Positions 1 through 8,744 are shown, counted from the first letter of the stretch. The stretch: DNA of 64,000 nt from Candidatus Peregrinibacteria bacterium CG11_big_fil_rev_8_21_14_0_20_49_14 (GCA_002787035.1 PCVP01000016.1:17425-81424), one strand, 5' to 3'. A program made the numbers and translations. Notes: generated by a model from the letters alone, not told the origin.

Positions 1-425
1 GTGCTCAAAAAATCCAGAAACGCATCAGCGCTCCTTTGCTCGATAGAATCGATTTAACCATTGCGGTTGAACCTGTGGATATAGACGATTTACAGAGAGG
101 GCCGAAAGGGAACGAGGAAACGAGTGCCACGCTCCGCGAAAGAGTTATTTCGGCTCGCAAAATGCAGCGCGAGCGACTCCGCGGCTACGGCATAAGCACG
201 AATAAGGAGATGGGAGTCACTCATATTGAAACCCTCTGCCCACTTGATGATGTTTGCCTGGGATTACTCAAGCAGGCAGCGCAACGATTGGGTCTTTCGG
301 CACGTGCGTATCACCGGACCATCAAGGTGGCCAGAACCATTGCAGATCTGGCAAATTCCCAAAGCATACAAAAGGTGCACATAGCCGAAGCCTTGCAGTA
401 CAGGCAAAGCATCGGCGCGGAGTAG
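1..425 (+). CDS. comM: ComM/YifB-family Mg-chelatase-like AAA ATPase, C-terminal part (5' truncated)
   Basis: Only the C-terminal ~141 residues are present, because the reading frame (codons from position 3) is open at the window edge. The track's TTG start at 36 is an artefact: the frame upstream reads 'AQKIQKRISAPLLDRIDL', which matches the ComM/YifB motif 'RISGPLLDRIDL'. The distal part ends in the family's C-terminal helical domain, with 'LSARAYHRTIKVARTIADL'. ComM-type proteins are hexameric helicases that promote branch migration during natural transformation; that role is family knowledge, not shown here. A ComEC-like protein lies near 51.4 kb, so uptake of DNA is plausible. The next gene starts 16 nt downstream, which suggests co-transcription. 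Confidence 0.9.
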   Translation, partial: AQKIQKRISAPLLDRIDLTIAVEPVDIDDLQRGPKGNEETSATLRERVISARKMQRERLRGYGISTNKEMGVTHIETLCPLDDVCLGLLKQAAQRLGLSARAYHRTIKVARTIADLANSQSIQKVHIAEALQYRQSIGAE

Positions 426-441
426 GTGGTATATTGCCTCT

Positions 442-1014
442 GTGATTCATGCGTTTTTGGAACAATCCGGCATTCCTGAGCTACAAGGGAAAGCCCGCAT
501 TGTGCGGTTGGCACATACGGTCTGTGCCATTCCTTGGGGAGAGGCACGCACGGTGGAAGATGTACTGCAAAAGAATGTGGGTACATGCACAGGGAAACAC
601 CTGCTGTTTCAAGCGTGCTGTGAGGAACTCGGCATACGGTATCGTCCTGTTGTTTGCACGTTCTTCTGGAGTGCTCAGGAAATTAAGTTTCCTGAAAATC
701 TCCTGCATATTCTTCGGGGACGGGAATGGGAACACGGACATAATTTCGTACAGATACAAAACAGTGATGCACAGTGGATAGATGTGGATATCACGTGGGA
801 TGCACCGCTTGCTCCGTACGGATTTGCCACCTTCCCGGAAACGTGGGACGGAGAAACCTCTTTCGTTGGACTACGACAGATAGAGAAAAGATGGGAGGGG
901 GCAGATGTTTCTAAGAAGAAGAAGGAAATAGTACACAGCCTGTCTCCCGACCAAAAAAACAGGCGAGATGTTTTCTTGAAAGAATTCATTCATTGGATCG
1001 ACTCCCTCCGTTAG
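442..1014 (+). CDS. Transglutaminase-like domain protein
   Basis: A 190-residue cytosolic protein with a transglutaminase/cysteine-peptidase-like core. The nucleophile candidate is in 'VGTCTGKHLLF' (around residue 49), the histidine in 'EHGHNFVQI' and the aspartate in 'QWIDVDITWD', so a Cys-His-Asp triad occurs in the expected order. There is no signal peptide or membrane segment. The start is GTG at 442, 16 nt after the comM stop; no ATG lies nearby in frame. Many such proteins are peptidases or act on amide bonds, but the substrate cannot be told. pyrF begins 20 nt after its stop, so the three genes probably share a transcript. The assignment rests on motif order rather than close similarity. 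Confidence 0.7.
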   Translation: MIHAFLEQSGIPELQGKARIVRLAHTVCAIPWGEARTVEDVLQKNVGTCTGKHLLFQACCEELGIRYRPVVCTFFWSAQEIKFPENLLHILRGREWEHGHNFVQIQNSDAQWIDVDITWDAPLAPYGFATFPETWDGETSFVGLRQIEKRWEGADVSKKKKEIVHSLSPDQKNRRDVFLKEFIHWIDSLR

Positions 1015-1033
1015 CTGTGGAATAGTATAAGCG

Positions 1034-1873
1034 ATGCACTTCGCAGATGCTCTCACGCAGCGCTCTCAGAACACAGCTCCTATTTGTGTGGGGTTGGATC
1101 CGAATCTCTCCAAACTTCCGGACGGTATTACGAAAGATGCTGCGGGGGTACTGAGTTTTTCCAAAGGAATCATAGATGCGGTGAAGGATATCGCCGTATG
1201 TGTAAAGCCGCAGATGGCCTACTACGAAGTATTGGGCTGGGAGGGTATGAAGGTATTCTGGGAATCATGCGCGTACGCAAAAGAGCAGGGGCTTCTTGTA
1301 ATTGCAGACGGAAAGCGCAACGACATCGGCTCCACATGCGATGCATATGCGGATGCATACCTGCATGAGCACAGCCCCATAGATGCGCTTACCGTTTCAC
1401 CCTACCTTGGATCTGACGGCATCAAACCGTTTATGGAACGTTGTGCCAAAAATGAGAAAGGGATCTTTGTCTTGGTAAAAACAAGCAACCCCAGTTCGGG
1501 CGAACTGCAAGACCTGCCGTGCGGAGATGAAGTCGTACACGAACACATGGCTCAATTGGTGGAGAGTTGGGCAACCGAACACTTGGGATCTGCATCCGGT
1601 TTCTCTTGTATCGGGGCAGTTGTGGGAGCCACCTACCCCGAAGAACTGACGTACCTGAGAACTCTCATGCCTCATGTTCCCATTCTTATTCCGGGCTACG
1701 GAGCACAGGGTGGAGAAGCGGAAGATGTACGACCGGGATTCGTACCGAACGGAACGGGAGCAATTGTGAACTCTTCACGAGGAATCATATTCGCAAGCAG
1801 CGGCAACGACTGGCAAGAAGCAGCTTCAAAAGCTGCCCACGAAATGGCAGAGGTTATTACGGGTCTGTTCTAA
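1034..1873 (+). CDS. pyrF: Orotidine-5'-phosphate decarboxylase, PyrF type 2
   Basis: Catalyses the last step of UMP synthesis, OMP to UMP. The 279-residue length and 'ICVGLDPNLSKLP' near the N-terminus fit the longer type-2 PyrF family. The catalytic Lys/Asp cluster is in 'IADGKRNDIGSTCDAYADAY', and a phosphate-binding region occurs in 'PGYGAQGGEAEDV' and 'NSSRGI'. With pyrB and pyrC at 46-48 kb, it shows that this genome encodes de novo pyrimidine steps, though pyrD and pyrE are not in the window. Its TAA stop overlaps the TAG stop of the convergent SLH gene by 3 nt. ATG start at 1034. Confidence 0.96.
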   Translation: MHFADALTQRSQNTAPICVGLDPNLSKLPDGITKDAAGVLSFSKGIIDAVKDIAVCVKPQMAYYEVLGWEGMKVFWESCAYAKEQGLLVIADGKRNDIGSTCDAYADAYLHEHSPIDALTVSPYLGSDGIKPFMERCAKNEKGIFVLVKTSNPSSGELQDLPCGDEVVHEHMAQLVESWATEHLGSASGFSCIGAVVGATYPEELTYLRTLMPHVPILIPGYGAQGGEAEDVRPGFVPNGTGAIVNSSRGIIFASSGNDWQEAASKAAHEMAEVITGLF

Positions 1874-3528
1874 TACGTCCAGACTGTGCCGCTCGGCAAC
1901 GGGATTTGCGCATCTACCCACTGAAAATCGGCAGATCCGTCTGTCCATCGAATATCGCCTTGGCCGGATAGAGAGCCGTAGCTTTCTATATTTACCTGCA
2001 TAGAATCACCGCGAGAAGCCTGACTAAGGTTCACATTGCCGTACAAATCAAACACATCTCCCCGCCCTATTTCTTCCGGCAGAGCCAAGCAATTTACCGT
2101 CATGCGATCGAGAATATCATCGTTCTCTGTTGTGCACGGATACGTTCCAAAGTCACCTTCGCTCCTTACCTCCCAATTTGTAAGCTGAATTCCGGACGCA
2201 TGCTGCACATGGAATTGAAGGTGGCGCACGCGAAAATTCACACCCGTAACCACTTCTCTTTCTATACGAAACGACGCAAGTTTTCGTGCATTACTCTGCT
2301 GCAACTCGCCGGTATCCTGTAATTCATTTTTTACACCCGTAATGCGTGCCTGTGCGGTTTGGTGCATGGGATAATGCGCACCTGAAGGCACAATTTGATA
2401 ACTGACGGTTGCATCTTCCGTCTCTCCGACAATGACGAACATCGTTTTCACTTCTACTAAATCTTCCGAGAAGCCTCCCGTACCTCTTTCTTTCAGTAAC
2501 GCGTGCACCACTATCGTAGTCGGCTGCCCCGCAGGGAAAATATATCCCGTATCTCCGGGATTGAAGTCCGCTATCCATGTTTCATTGTCTCGATCACGCA
2601 AATCCAATTTTAATGTACCCAGATATGCTCCGCTTGCATCTTCCACGGAGAGTGACTGCAGGCTGCGAGCCTCTTTCTCCAACGTGATTTTCACTTGCCG
2701 AAGCTCTACGGGATTATCTCGCACAAACAACTTCGCATCTGCTATCGGAGTACTCTCACCCACCAGTAGAATGCTGCTTTGAATCGGTAAACGTATGCCC
2801 GGTTCAGGAGAAGGAAGTTCGGGCTGAGGTTCGGGCTGAGGTTCGGGTTCGGGCTTTGGCTGCGGTTGAGGTGGTGTAATGACAACGACATGCTTACCCA
2901 GTTCCGCCTTTCTGTAGTCTCCCAGAAGGCCGTCGAACTCCGCACGATATGCGGCAGCAAGCCTCGCCATCTGCCCGCGTGTTATATACCTGTCGTACGG
3001 AAGAGAAATAGGCAAAATCGTTTTATGATTTATGGCAGCCTGCACGTAGAACTCATACCATGGCGCATCCTGCTCCGCATATGCGGTGTATTCGTATAAC
3101 TCTCCCAAAATTTTCAGTGCTTCGGCATAGTTCACGGGGTTACCCGGACGAAAGTTTCCGTCAGGATACCCTGCGATGATATTGCGCTTCTTGGCCAAAC
3201 ACACATACGGCGAGAACCAATCTTCTGCTTGCACATCCGGAAAACACCTCTTGGAATCCGAAGTGGATACTGCAATGCGGGGGTAGCTGAGAATCGCAAT
3301 CTTTAGAAATTCCGCTCTGTTAAGAGTGCGTGCCGCAAGAAACGTGCCATCCGGATTGCCTTGCACGGCTCCGATATTGGTAAGCAGACTTATACCCGCA
3401 GCTTCCGCGGGACGAAAAGGAGCATCCGTATACATAAGGCTCTGGTCTGAGAAATCCAGAGCAGCCACTCCGAGCGGTAAAACCACACAACCGATTACAA
3501 TCGCAATACGTCGCATGGAAGACATCAT
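1870..3528 (-). CDS. Secreted protein with S-layer homology (SLH) domains
   Basis: Probable surface protein. The N-terminus 'MRRIAIVIGCVVLPLGVAA' is a signal peptide. Three SLH-like repeats follow over about residues 35-200: 'IGAVQGNPDGTFLAARTLNRAE', then a clear copy with 'FPDVQAEDWFSPYVCLAKK' and 'IIAGYPDGNFRPGNPVNYAE', then a weaker third ending 'YITRGQMARLAAAY'. A Pro/Gln/Glu linker ('PQPQPKPEPEPQPEPQPE') separates them from a ~300-residue beta-rich C-terminal part that I do not recognise. SLH domains normally bind secondary cell-wall polymers. The track extends to a TTG at 3567, but the ATGs at 3528/3525/3516 fit the signal peptide better; the exact one is uncertain. Divergent from the MarR gene. 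Confidence 0.88.
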   Translation of the reverse strand: MMSSMRRIAIVIGCVVLPLGVAALDFSDQSLMYTDAPFRPAEAAGISLLTNIGAVQGNPDGTFLAARTLNRAEFLKIAILSYPRIAVSTSDSKRCFPDVQAEDWFSPYVCLAKKRNIIAGYPDGNFRPGNPVNYAEALKILGELYEYTAYAEQDAPWYEFYVQAAINHKTILPISLPYDRYITRGQMARLAAAYRAEFDGLLGDYRKAELGKHVVVITPPQPQPKPEPEPQPEPQPELPSPEPGIRLPIQSSILLVGESTPIADAKLFVRDNPVELRQVKITLEKEARSLQSLSVEDASGAYLGTLKLDLRDRDNETWIADFNPGDTGYIFPAGQPTTIVVHALLKERGTGGFSEDLVEVKTMFVIVGETEDATVSYQIVPSGAHYPMHQTAQARITGVKNELQDTGELQQSNARKLASFRIEREVVTGVNFRVRHLQFHVQHASGIQLTNWEVRSEGDFGTYPCTTENDDILDRMTVNCLALPEEIGRGDVFDLYGNVNLSQASRGDSMQVNIESYGSLSGQGDIRWTDGSADFQWVDAQIPLPSGTVWTY

Positions 3529-3576
3529 AGCGTGAATGTGAGAATCACGAAAACTACGGTTTTTCAATTCATTCGT

Positions 3577-3606
3577 TTGACAAGTACTTTACGTATCAAG
3601 TATTAT
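3577..3606 (+). promoter_or_regulatory. Promoter of the marR-family gene
   Basis: TTGACA (3577-3582) and TATTAT (3601-3606) are separated by 18 nt, a good sigma-70-type promoter ending about 10 nt before the ATG at 3615. The spacer and flank contain two 'CAAGTA' copies spaced 16 nt apart, which might be part of an autoregulatory site, but no strong palindrome is visible. Confidence 0.7.
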
Positions 3607-3614
3607 ACAAGCAT

Positions 3615-4043
3615 ATGATTACTACTTCTCCCGAATTGAAACTGCTTATGAATATTGCGACTGTTCAAGCGGTCATGAGCAGAAAATTTGACGGAAGGCT
3701 TGGCAGCCTTGGTTTCACTGAATTTCTTATTCTATTTCATCTAAATAACGTAGCAAGTGGCAAACTTCGTCGTGTAGACCTGGCAGAACAAGTAGGGCTT
3801 ACTGCATCTGCAGTAACGCGGTTGCTTGCACCCATGGAAAAAATCGGTTTGGTGCAACGCGAGCAGAACGCTAAAGATGCGCGTGTAAGCTATGTCAGCC
3901 TGGCTACGGGGGGCAAAAGAATGCTTCGAGAATCGATGGAAAACGCAGAGGAGCTGGCAAAGAGTCTGCTTTCGGAATCTGATAAGCAAGCTTTGGAAAA
4001 TGCTTCTGTTCTCATGCGGAGACTGGGTGGAACTGTGCAATAG
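3615..4043 (+). CDS. MarR-family winged-helix transcriptional regulator
   Basis: A 142-residue protein with the MarR layout: an N-terminal dimerisation helix, then the winged helix with 'RRVDLAEQVGLTASAVTRLL' as helix-turn-helix, the wing in 'GLVQREQNAKDARVSYVSL', and C-terminal dimerisation helices. MarR proteins usually repress adjacent genes and release DNA on binding phenolic or oxidised ligands. It is monocistronic in appearance. The convergent gene downstream is a membrane methyltransferase and the divergent neighbour is the SLH protein, so either could be a target; this is inference. It has a near-consensus promoter and a very short leader. Confidence 0.9.
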   Translation: MITTSPELKLLMNIATVQAVMSRKFDGRLGSLGFTEFLILFHLNNVASGKLRRVDLAEQVGLTASAVTRLLAPMEKIGLVQREQNAKDARVSYVSLATGGKRMLRESMENAEELAKSLLSESDKQALENASVLMRRLGGTVQ

Positions 4044-4071
4044 AGATTGCGTGATGGTAACCAGAGCTTTT

Positions 4072-4659
4072 CTATTTATTGGACGTTGGTTTTTGTTTTA
4101 CCATTGATAAAAAAGAGGGGAGAAACCTAGCAGTGTGCTGCATGTATTTTTCGTATTCTTCTCCGTAAGCATTCAGAAGCTCACGTTCTTCAATTGGTGT
4201 GCGAACAATCATCACAATTAAAACAACCAGTAGAAATCCTCCACCAAGAAACCAGTTAGCAGTTAGGAATAATATTCCTGTCCCTAGCAATAGAAACACC
4301 AGATACATCGGATGGCGGACAAATGCGTACGGTCCAGTTTTTACCACGTGTCCGTCGGGGCGAATTTGTACGGTGCCTGTGAAATTTCTTGAGAGATGTT
4401 TCTGCACCCAAAGTATTGCAGGCAATGATAAAGTCATAAGAAGCGCACCAGCCCAACGCAGGGCATCACTCAGTGGCAAATGTGACCACTCCATAAGCGG
4501 CGGCCATGCCATGTATGCCAAAAATCCAATTGCAAGCGGCAAACCAAAGAGTGCTCGAATAATGACAAATGCACCCTCGCCTTTTGTATTTTGGCGTACG
4601 CCAGATGCACCATCCGCATATCCACTGAAGTAGAGCCGAATGCCAGTAAAAAGCATCAC
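4072..4659 (-). CDS. Isoprenylcysteine carboxyl methyltransferase-like membrane protein
   Basis: A 195-residue protein with about five hydrophobic segments, of the ICMT/PEMT (NnrU-like) membrane methyltransferase family. The SAM-binding C-terminal signature is clear: 'TGPYAFVRHPMYLVFLLLG' followed by 'RTPIEERELLNAYGEEYEKY'. Bacterial members methylate small molecules or lipids and the true substrate here is unknown. The start is GTG at 4659 or ATG at 4656. The frame stays open upstream with plausible sequence ('ETQYPYHTAFLILV') but offers no start codon there, and the TATAAT at 4714-4709 would put transcription start close by. Confidence 0.85.
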   Translation of the reverse strand: MMLFTGIRLYFSGYADGASGVRQNTKGEGAFVIIRALFGLPLAIGFLAYMAWPPLMEWSHLPLSDALRWAGALLMTLSLPAILWVQKHLSRNFTGTVQIRPDGHVVKTGPYAFVRHPMYLVFLLLGTGILFLTANWFLGGGFLLVVLIVMIVRTPIEERELLNAYGEEYEKYMQHTARFLPSFLSMVKQKPTSNK

Positions 4660-4708
4660 TAGAATAAGGAAGGCCGTATGGTATGGGTATTGAGTTTCTA
4701 TAGAAACG

Positions 4709-4714
4709 ATTATA
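4709..4714 (-). promoter_or_regulatory. -10 element of the methyltransferase gene
   Basis: On the minus strand the sequence reads TATAAT, a perfect -10 hexamer, about 50 nt before the GTG start. No convincing -35 element was found at 16-18 nt spacing. Confidence 0.5.
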
Positions 4715-4744
4715 TCAAAAAACCACGTTGTGTTTTAGTAAACT

Positions 4745-4837
4745 ATCGCGAAGCGCGGCTTTGCCGCGCTGGAGCGATTCCATTAAAGGGAAAGGGGTTC
4801 CGTAGGGGAAAACCGTAGGTTTTCCCATGCGACGAAG
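4745..4837 (-). repeat. tRNA-trailing hairpin repeat, copy 1
   Basis: Lies immediately 3' of tRNA-Arg. It holds a perfect hairpin GCGCGGC-TTT-GCCGCGC (4753-4769) and a second GGGAAAACC-GTA-GGTTTTCCC (4806-4826). A related element lies immediately 3' of tRNA-Thr (18119-18231). The two share 'TCGCGAAGCG', 'GCCGCGCTGGAGCGATTC' and an '(A/G)GGAAA(A)CC-GTA-GG(T)TTTCC(T/C)' hairpin in the same order. The hairpins may end or process the tRNA transcripts, although no U-tract follows them. Confidence 0.75.
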
Positions 4838-4912
4838 TGGTGCTCCCGGCGGGAATCGAACCTGCATTTGCCCCTTAGGAGAGGGCTGTTCTATCCATTG
4901 AACTACAGGAGC
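4838..4912 (-). tRNA. tRNA-Arg (anticodon CCU)
   Basis: The minus strand folds as a full cloverleaf: acceptor GCTCCTG/CGGGAGC with one wobble, D-arm GTTC/GAAC, anticodon stem GCCCT/GGGGC around loop CTCCTAA giving anticodon CCT, and T-arm with loop TTCGATT. The T-stem has one A-C mismatch. The 3' CCA is encoded (4838-4840). The decoded codon AGG is rare in neighbouring genes. Confidence 0.95.
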
Positions 4913-4980
4913 ACACATAAGAAAAAGATTATGCCACAAAGACTACTGACGAGTACCCACCCCTACAAGCAATCTCGGCA

Positions 4981-5517
4981 CTATCCCTTCTTCAGCACCA
5001 CCACTTCACGTCCTTCCACCGGCAATCCCTTTACCTTGTATTCGCTCACAGCCTCCTGATTCTGCGCTCCACAGACATTCAATATTTCTGCATAGGTAGC
5101 TTCATCTCCGTTTGGAACGGGAATGAAGATACGAGGGTCTATTTCATCGACCAGTTTTTGTACCAACTTGGGATTGTTTGACGGGAGAACCAGCACATCT
5201 ATGTTCCCCAGCAACTCCAATTCATGGTCTTGCCATTCCTGAAGAGGAGCAGAAAGAAAACCAATGCGCACATCGTCCATTTCGACTGAGTATGAAACCT
5301 GACCCCCTTCGTTCTGCCCAATGCCACGAATGGCAATATTCTGTATATCGAACTCTCCGGGCCAAGAAATTATACCCTCCTGCGGAATTTCTTCCGGTTG
5401 TGCGCACAGAGTAAGCAGTGCATTCGCCTTCTCTATTTTATCCGGGAAGACAACGACCGCTTTGTCGCCCCATTCGCAGCGAACAGATGCACCCTTTGGT
5501 GAGCTAAAAACTAACAT
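4981..5517 (-). CDS. MBL-fold-like protein lacking metal ligands
   Basis: A 178-residue cytosolic protein. The segment 'EGIISWPGEFDIQNIAIRGI' resembles the strand pair of UlaG-like metallo-beta-lactamase-fold proteins ('PGEYE..gv.v.gi'), and 'IDVLVLPSN' matches the later core strand. The HxHxDH metal motif is not present, so enzymatic activity of the usual kind is doubtful. The fold assignment is an inference from a partial pattern, and the family function is unknown. ATG start at 5517. It is divergent from the permease-ASPIC gene, with 110 nt between the two starts. Confidence 0.5.
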   Translation of the reverse strand: MLVFSSPKGASVRCEWGDKAVVVFPDKIEKANALLTLCAQPEEIPQEGIISWPGEFDIQNIAIRGIGQNEGGQVSYSVEMDDVRIGFLSAPLQEWQDHELELLGNIDVLVLPSNNPKLVQKLVDEIDPRIFIPVPNGDEATYAEILNVCGAQNQEAVSEYKVKGLPVEGREVVVLKKG

Positions 5518-5574
5518 CGCAAAGATGATACTGGAGGGAAGGATACACGCAAAGAAATTTGCTCGGGATTCGTA

Positions 5575-5608
5575 CTCCTTCTAAAGGAGAGATACTATCT
5601 GATAGTAT
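5575..5608. promoter_or_regulatory. Two adjacent inverted repeats, candidate operator
   Basis: CTCCTT-CTA-AAGGAG (5575-5589) is followed directly by a perfect 8-bp repeat ATACTATC-T-GATAGTAT (5592-5608), 20 nt before the likely ATG of the permease fusion gene. The second palindrome has the size and symmetry of a dimeric repressor site. No matching regulator gene is adjacent. Confidence 0.5.
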
Positions 5609-5627
5609 ATTGATATCAATTTGTTCT

Positions 5628-8600
5628 ATGCGTAGTACTTTCGATAAGCGATTGGTCATCATAGGGATTATTTCTGCGGTTATAGCCGTTCATTTCTGGG
5701 CGGGTTCTCGTATTCCACAACTGAATGAAAAAGCGTCGATGGGTACGGAAATGAGTATGAATGCCCTTGGTTTCTCCACGGTATTGGAAGTGCAACCCTC
5801 AGACTCATGGGCGAAAGAAATTGCCTACACATCCATAAACTGGGCACAAACGAATAAGAAAGGAATGACATTCGGAGTCCTGTTTGCCACTTGTCTCATG
5901 ACTATTTTCTCATTGCTGCGAAAGCGTGGAACGAAGGGTAGATTTTCAAACAGCTTCCTCGGCTTCTGTATAGGAGCACCACTGAGCGTATGCGTAAACT
6001 GTGCGGCACCTATGGCTCAGGGTCTTTCAGCCCGCGGTGCAAAAATGGAAACGACTCTCGCAGTAATGATGACCTCTCCGACAATGAACTTCATTGTCCT
6101 TACAATGCTCTTCTCGTTGTTTCCTCCGTATCTCATTGGAATCAAAATCGTATTTACCGTCGTATTTATTCTTGTGGGCATTCCTCTGCTCTCTCGCTTT
6201 GTCTTACAAAAGGAATCCGAAAAGGCGCAAGACTGCGAGTTGCCTGCGTCGCTTATGCAGTCATGCCCTGCCGATACGGCACATACTCCGGAGGGAGAGA
6301 AAGCCGCTACACATTGGTTTCCCGCACTGCTTTGGACTGTAAAAGAACTGTGTAAAAATTTGTGGTTCATATTCAGAACGACTGTTCCTCTCATGCTTGC
6401 CGCAGGAATATTGGGTGCGACGATGATTACGTTGCTTCCGTGGGATTCTATCGTGGAACTTCTCCCAAATGGTGGCATTCTTTCCACTGTCATTGCCATG
6501 GTTGCCCTTGCGGCCGTCGGAACATTTTTACCGGTTCCAATCAGCTTCGATGTACTGACCTGTGCGGTATTACTTGCCGCAGGAATGCCTCCTCACTACG
6601 TAGCGGTGCTGCTGTTTACGTTGGGCATTTACAGTGTTTATTCATTCATGATCGTATGGCAGGCAATTTCACCGAAGACGGCAATCACGCTCTTTCTCTC
6701 TGTCACCCTACTCGGAGTGGCAGCAGGATGCTCGGGCTATGTTCTGCATCAAAGGGTGATTGCAAAAAATATGGCACAGATTTCCCTGTTGCTTTCGGAA
6801 GAAACCGACGAAAAAATGCAACCTGCTCCCCGCATGGAATCTTCTGTACCGATACCGAGAGAGCTTCCGACTGAAGAGGTGCTTCGACCATTTGCAATAC
6901 AAACAGCAAGTGGCATTTCCGTTCTAATATCACCGCTTGCTACACGCTCGGCACCTGCCAAAACACTCTTTACAAAAGTTCCCGCATCTTCCGTAGGACT
7001 GGATGAGCCGTACATATTCTCCTTTTTACGGATGAACTTCCCATTCGAGCAAGGGTACGGCAGGGCAATTGCTACCGGAGACATACACAATGACGGATGG
7101 GCGGATGTTTTGTTTACCTCCGAAGCGGGACTGTCTCTCTATGCAAACTACGACGGTCATTTTGAAAAACAAGAAATAAATGTGCCGGAAATGAAGCAAC
7201 ACATCATTACGAATGCTGCTTTGGTCGATGTAAACAATGACAACTGGTTGGATATTTTCTATACCACCCTTACGAAAGGGTCTCACATTATTTTCAATAA
7301 TCATGGAGTATTTCAGTCGGAGGGATATCGCCCCGTAACGGAGGACAATGTCTCCATTATGACAACGGCAATGGGTTTTGGTGATTTGGATAACAACGGT
7401 TTCATAGATGTTGTACTGGGCAAGTGGGACTGGTCGCTCGATGGTGTCACCAAAACTTCGGCAAATTCAGAAATTCGACTCCTGATGAATGACGGAGATA
7501 TTTTTCGCAGTGTGCAACTGTTGGCCGCACCTGTAAATCCGACCAGTATTCTCATTACGGATTTCGACGCAGACGGTTACCGAGACATTATTGTAGGAAA
7601 CGATCTCTCCTCTCCGGATTTGTACTATCTCGGGAAAGGCAACGGTGAATTTAGTGTAATAAACCATAAGCAAAAACTTATTTCCAATACCACTTCCCAC
7701 ACGATGAGTGTTGCGGGAGCGGATATAAATAACGATCTTACGCAGGAGATTCTCCTGGCCAACATCGCACGGTACGAAGACCATGATCATGCATCACCCT
7801 CGTATGAAGAAGCATGTGAACTTCTCAAGAATGAAGAGAAACTGTCATGTAAGAGAGACTATCTGTTGCAAGAAACATTCTCATTGGCAAAAAAGAATGA
7901 AGATGTGTCTGTCTGTATGAAGATAGAAGACAAATCGTACAGAAAGCAGTGTATTTTGTATTACTACGTCCGAGAGAAAAATTGTGAAAAAATTCCTACT
8001 TCATGGGAAGAATCTTCCTTCGTATGCAATGCACTGAAGAAGGAAGCCAGCAGGCATTTTAAAAACCCAATTTTCAATTTCTCCATTCCGCAAACGGTTA
8101 AGAAGAATGTGTTGCTGGTACGAAACGGGAGTGGCGGATTTACGGATATGGCTGAAGAATACGGAGTAGATAAGGCGGGCTGGGCTTGGAATATGCAATT
8201 TGCCGATATGAATAATGATGAATGGCAGGATATTTTTACCGTCAACGGTTCCACTATTGCTGTCAAAATTCGTGAATCCAATTACGCATTCATCAACCAA
8301 AGAGGAGAAAATTTTGTAAACGCAACGCAAGAACTTGGCTTAACTTCCCACAGTACTACGAACTCATACAGCTATATGGATATCGATAACGACGGCGATT
8401 TGGATATCGTCACTATTCCTATAAATGCCCCCATAGAGGTATACATGAACAATGAAAACGACAATAACGCAATTGCTGTGGAGCTGCGTGACTCCAAAGG
8501 AAATTCGTTTGGAGTGGGCAGTCTTATCTCTCTCTATTATACGGACGGAACTGCGCCTCACCAACTGCGAGAAATCGTAGCCAGCGGAGGGAAAGGGTCA

Positions 8601-8744
8601 TTCCATGCGCCCGTCGGATTTTTTGGTCTCGGCAAAAGTACAAAAGTGGATCGCATGGAAATCGTATGGCCGGATGGAATTCGCACCGTCCTGAGCGGGG
8701 AATTCATGGCAGGCAACAGATATCGAATAGAGAGAGAAAACTAA
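5628..8744 (+). CDS. Permease (PF03773/UPF0718-like) fused to VCBS/FG-GAP repeats and an ASPIC/UnbV domain
   Basis: A 1038-residue protein counted from ATG 5628; the track's TTG at 5559 adds an unlikely tail. Residues ~1-395 are a polytopic permease with the family's cysteine motif 'SVCVNCAAPMAQGL' and 'SPTMNFIVLTML', as in ArsP/YraQ-type permeases for arsenicals or small solutes. After a linker come at least seven Ca-binding FG-GAP/VCBS loops such as 'DVNNDNWLDIF', 'DLDNNGFIDVV', 'DMNNDEWQDIF' and 'DIDNDGDLDIV', then an ASPIC/UnbV C-terminus ('VDRMEIVWPDGIRTVL'). A Lys/Cys-rich helical insert interrupts the repeats near residues 725-815. The repeat part is presumably extracytoplasmic. Substrate unknown. 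Confidence 0.85.
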   Translation: MRSTFDKRLVIIGIISAVIAVHFWAGSRIPQLNEKASMGTEMSMNALGFSTVLEVQPSDSWAKEIAYTSINWAQTNKKGMTFGVLFATCLMTIFSLLRKRGTKGRFSNSFLGFCIGAPLSVCVNCAAPMAQGLSARGAKMETTLAVMMTSPTMNFIVLTMLFSLFPPYLIGIKIVFTVVFILVGIPLLSRFVLQKESEKAQDCELPASLMQSCPADTAHTPEGEKAATHWFPALLWTVKELCKNLWFIFRTTVPLMLAAGILGATMITLLPWDSIVELLPNGGILSTVIAMVALAAVGTFLPVPISFDVLTCAVLLAAGMPPHYVAVLLFTLGIYSVYSFMIVWQAISPKTAITLFLSVTLLGVAAGCSGYVLHQRVIAKNMAQISLLLSEETDEKMQPAPRMESSVPIPRELPTEEVLRPFAIQTASGISVLISPLATRSAPAKTLFTKVPASSVGLDEPYIFSFLRMNFPFEQGYGRAIATGDIHNDGWADVLFTSEAGLSLYANYDGHFEKQEINVPEMKQHIITNAALVDVNNDNWLDIFYTTLTKGSHIIFNNHGVFQSEGYRPVTEDNVSIMTTAMGFGDLDNNGFIDVVLGKWDWSLDGVTKTSANSEIRLLMNDGDIFRSVQLLAAPVNPTSILITDFDADGYRDIIVGNDLSSPDLYYLGKGNGEFSVINHKQKLISNTTSHTMSVAGADINNDLTQEILLANIARYEDHDHASPSYEEACELLKNEEKLSCKRDYLLQETFSLAKKNEDVSVCMKIEDKSYRKQCILYYYVREKNCEKIPTSWEESSFVCNALKKEASRHFKNPIFNFSIPQTVKKNVLLVRNGSGGFTDMAEEYGVDKAGWAWNMQFADMNNDEWQDIFTVNGSTIAVKIRESNYAFINQRGENFVNATQELGLTSHSTTNSYSYMDIDNDGDLDIVTIPINAPIEVYMNNENDNNAIAVELRDSKGNSFGVGSLISLYYTDGTAPHQLREIVASGGKGSFHAPVGFFGLGKSTKVDRMEIVWPDGIRTVLSGEFMAGNRYRIEREN

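Noticed and set aside
4715-4939. Minus-strand ORF of 74 aa
   Set aside because: It reads through tRNA-Arg(CCU) and its trailing hairpin repeat; the sequence is explained by the RNA gene.
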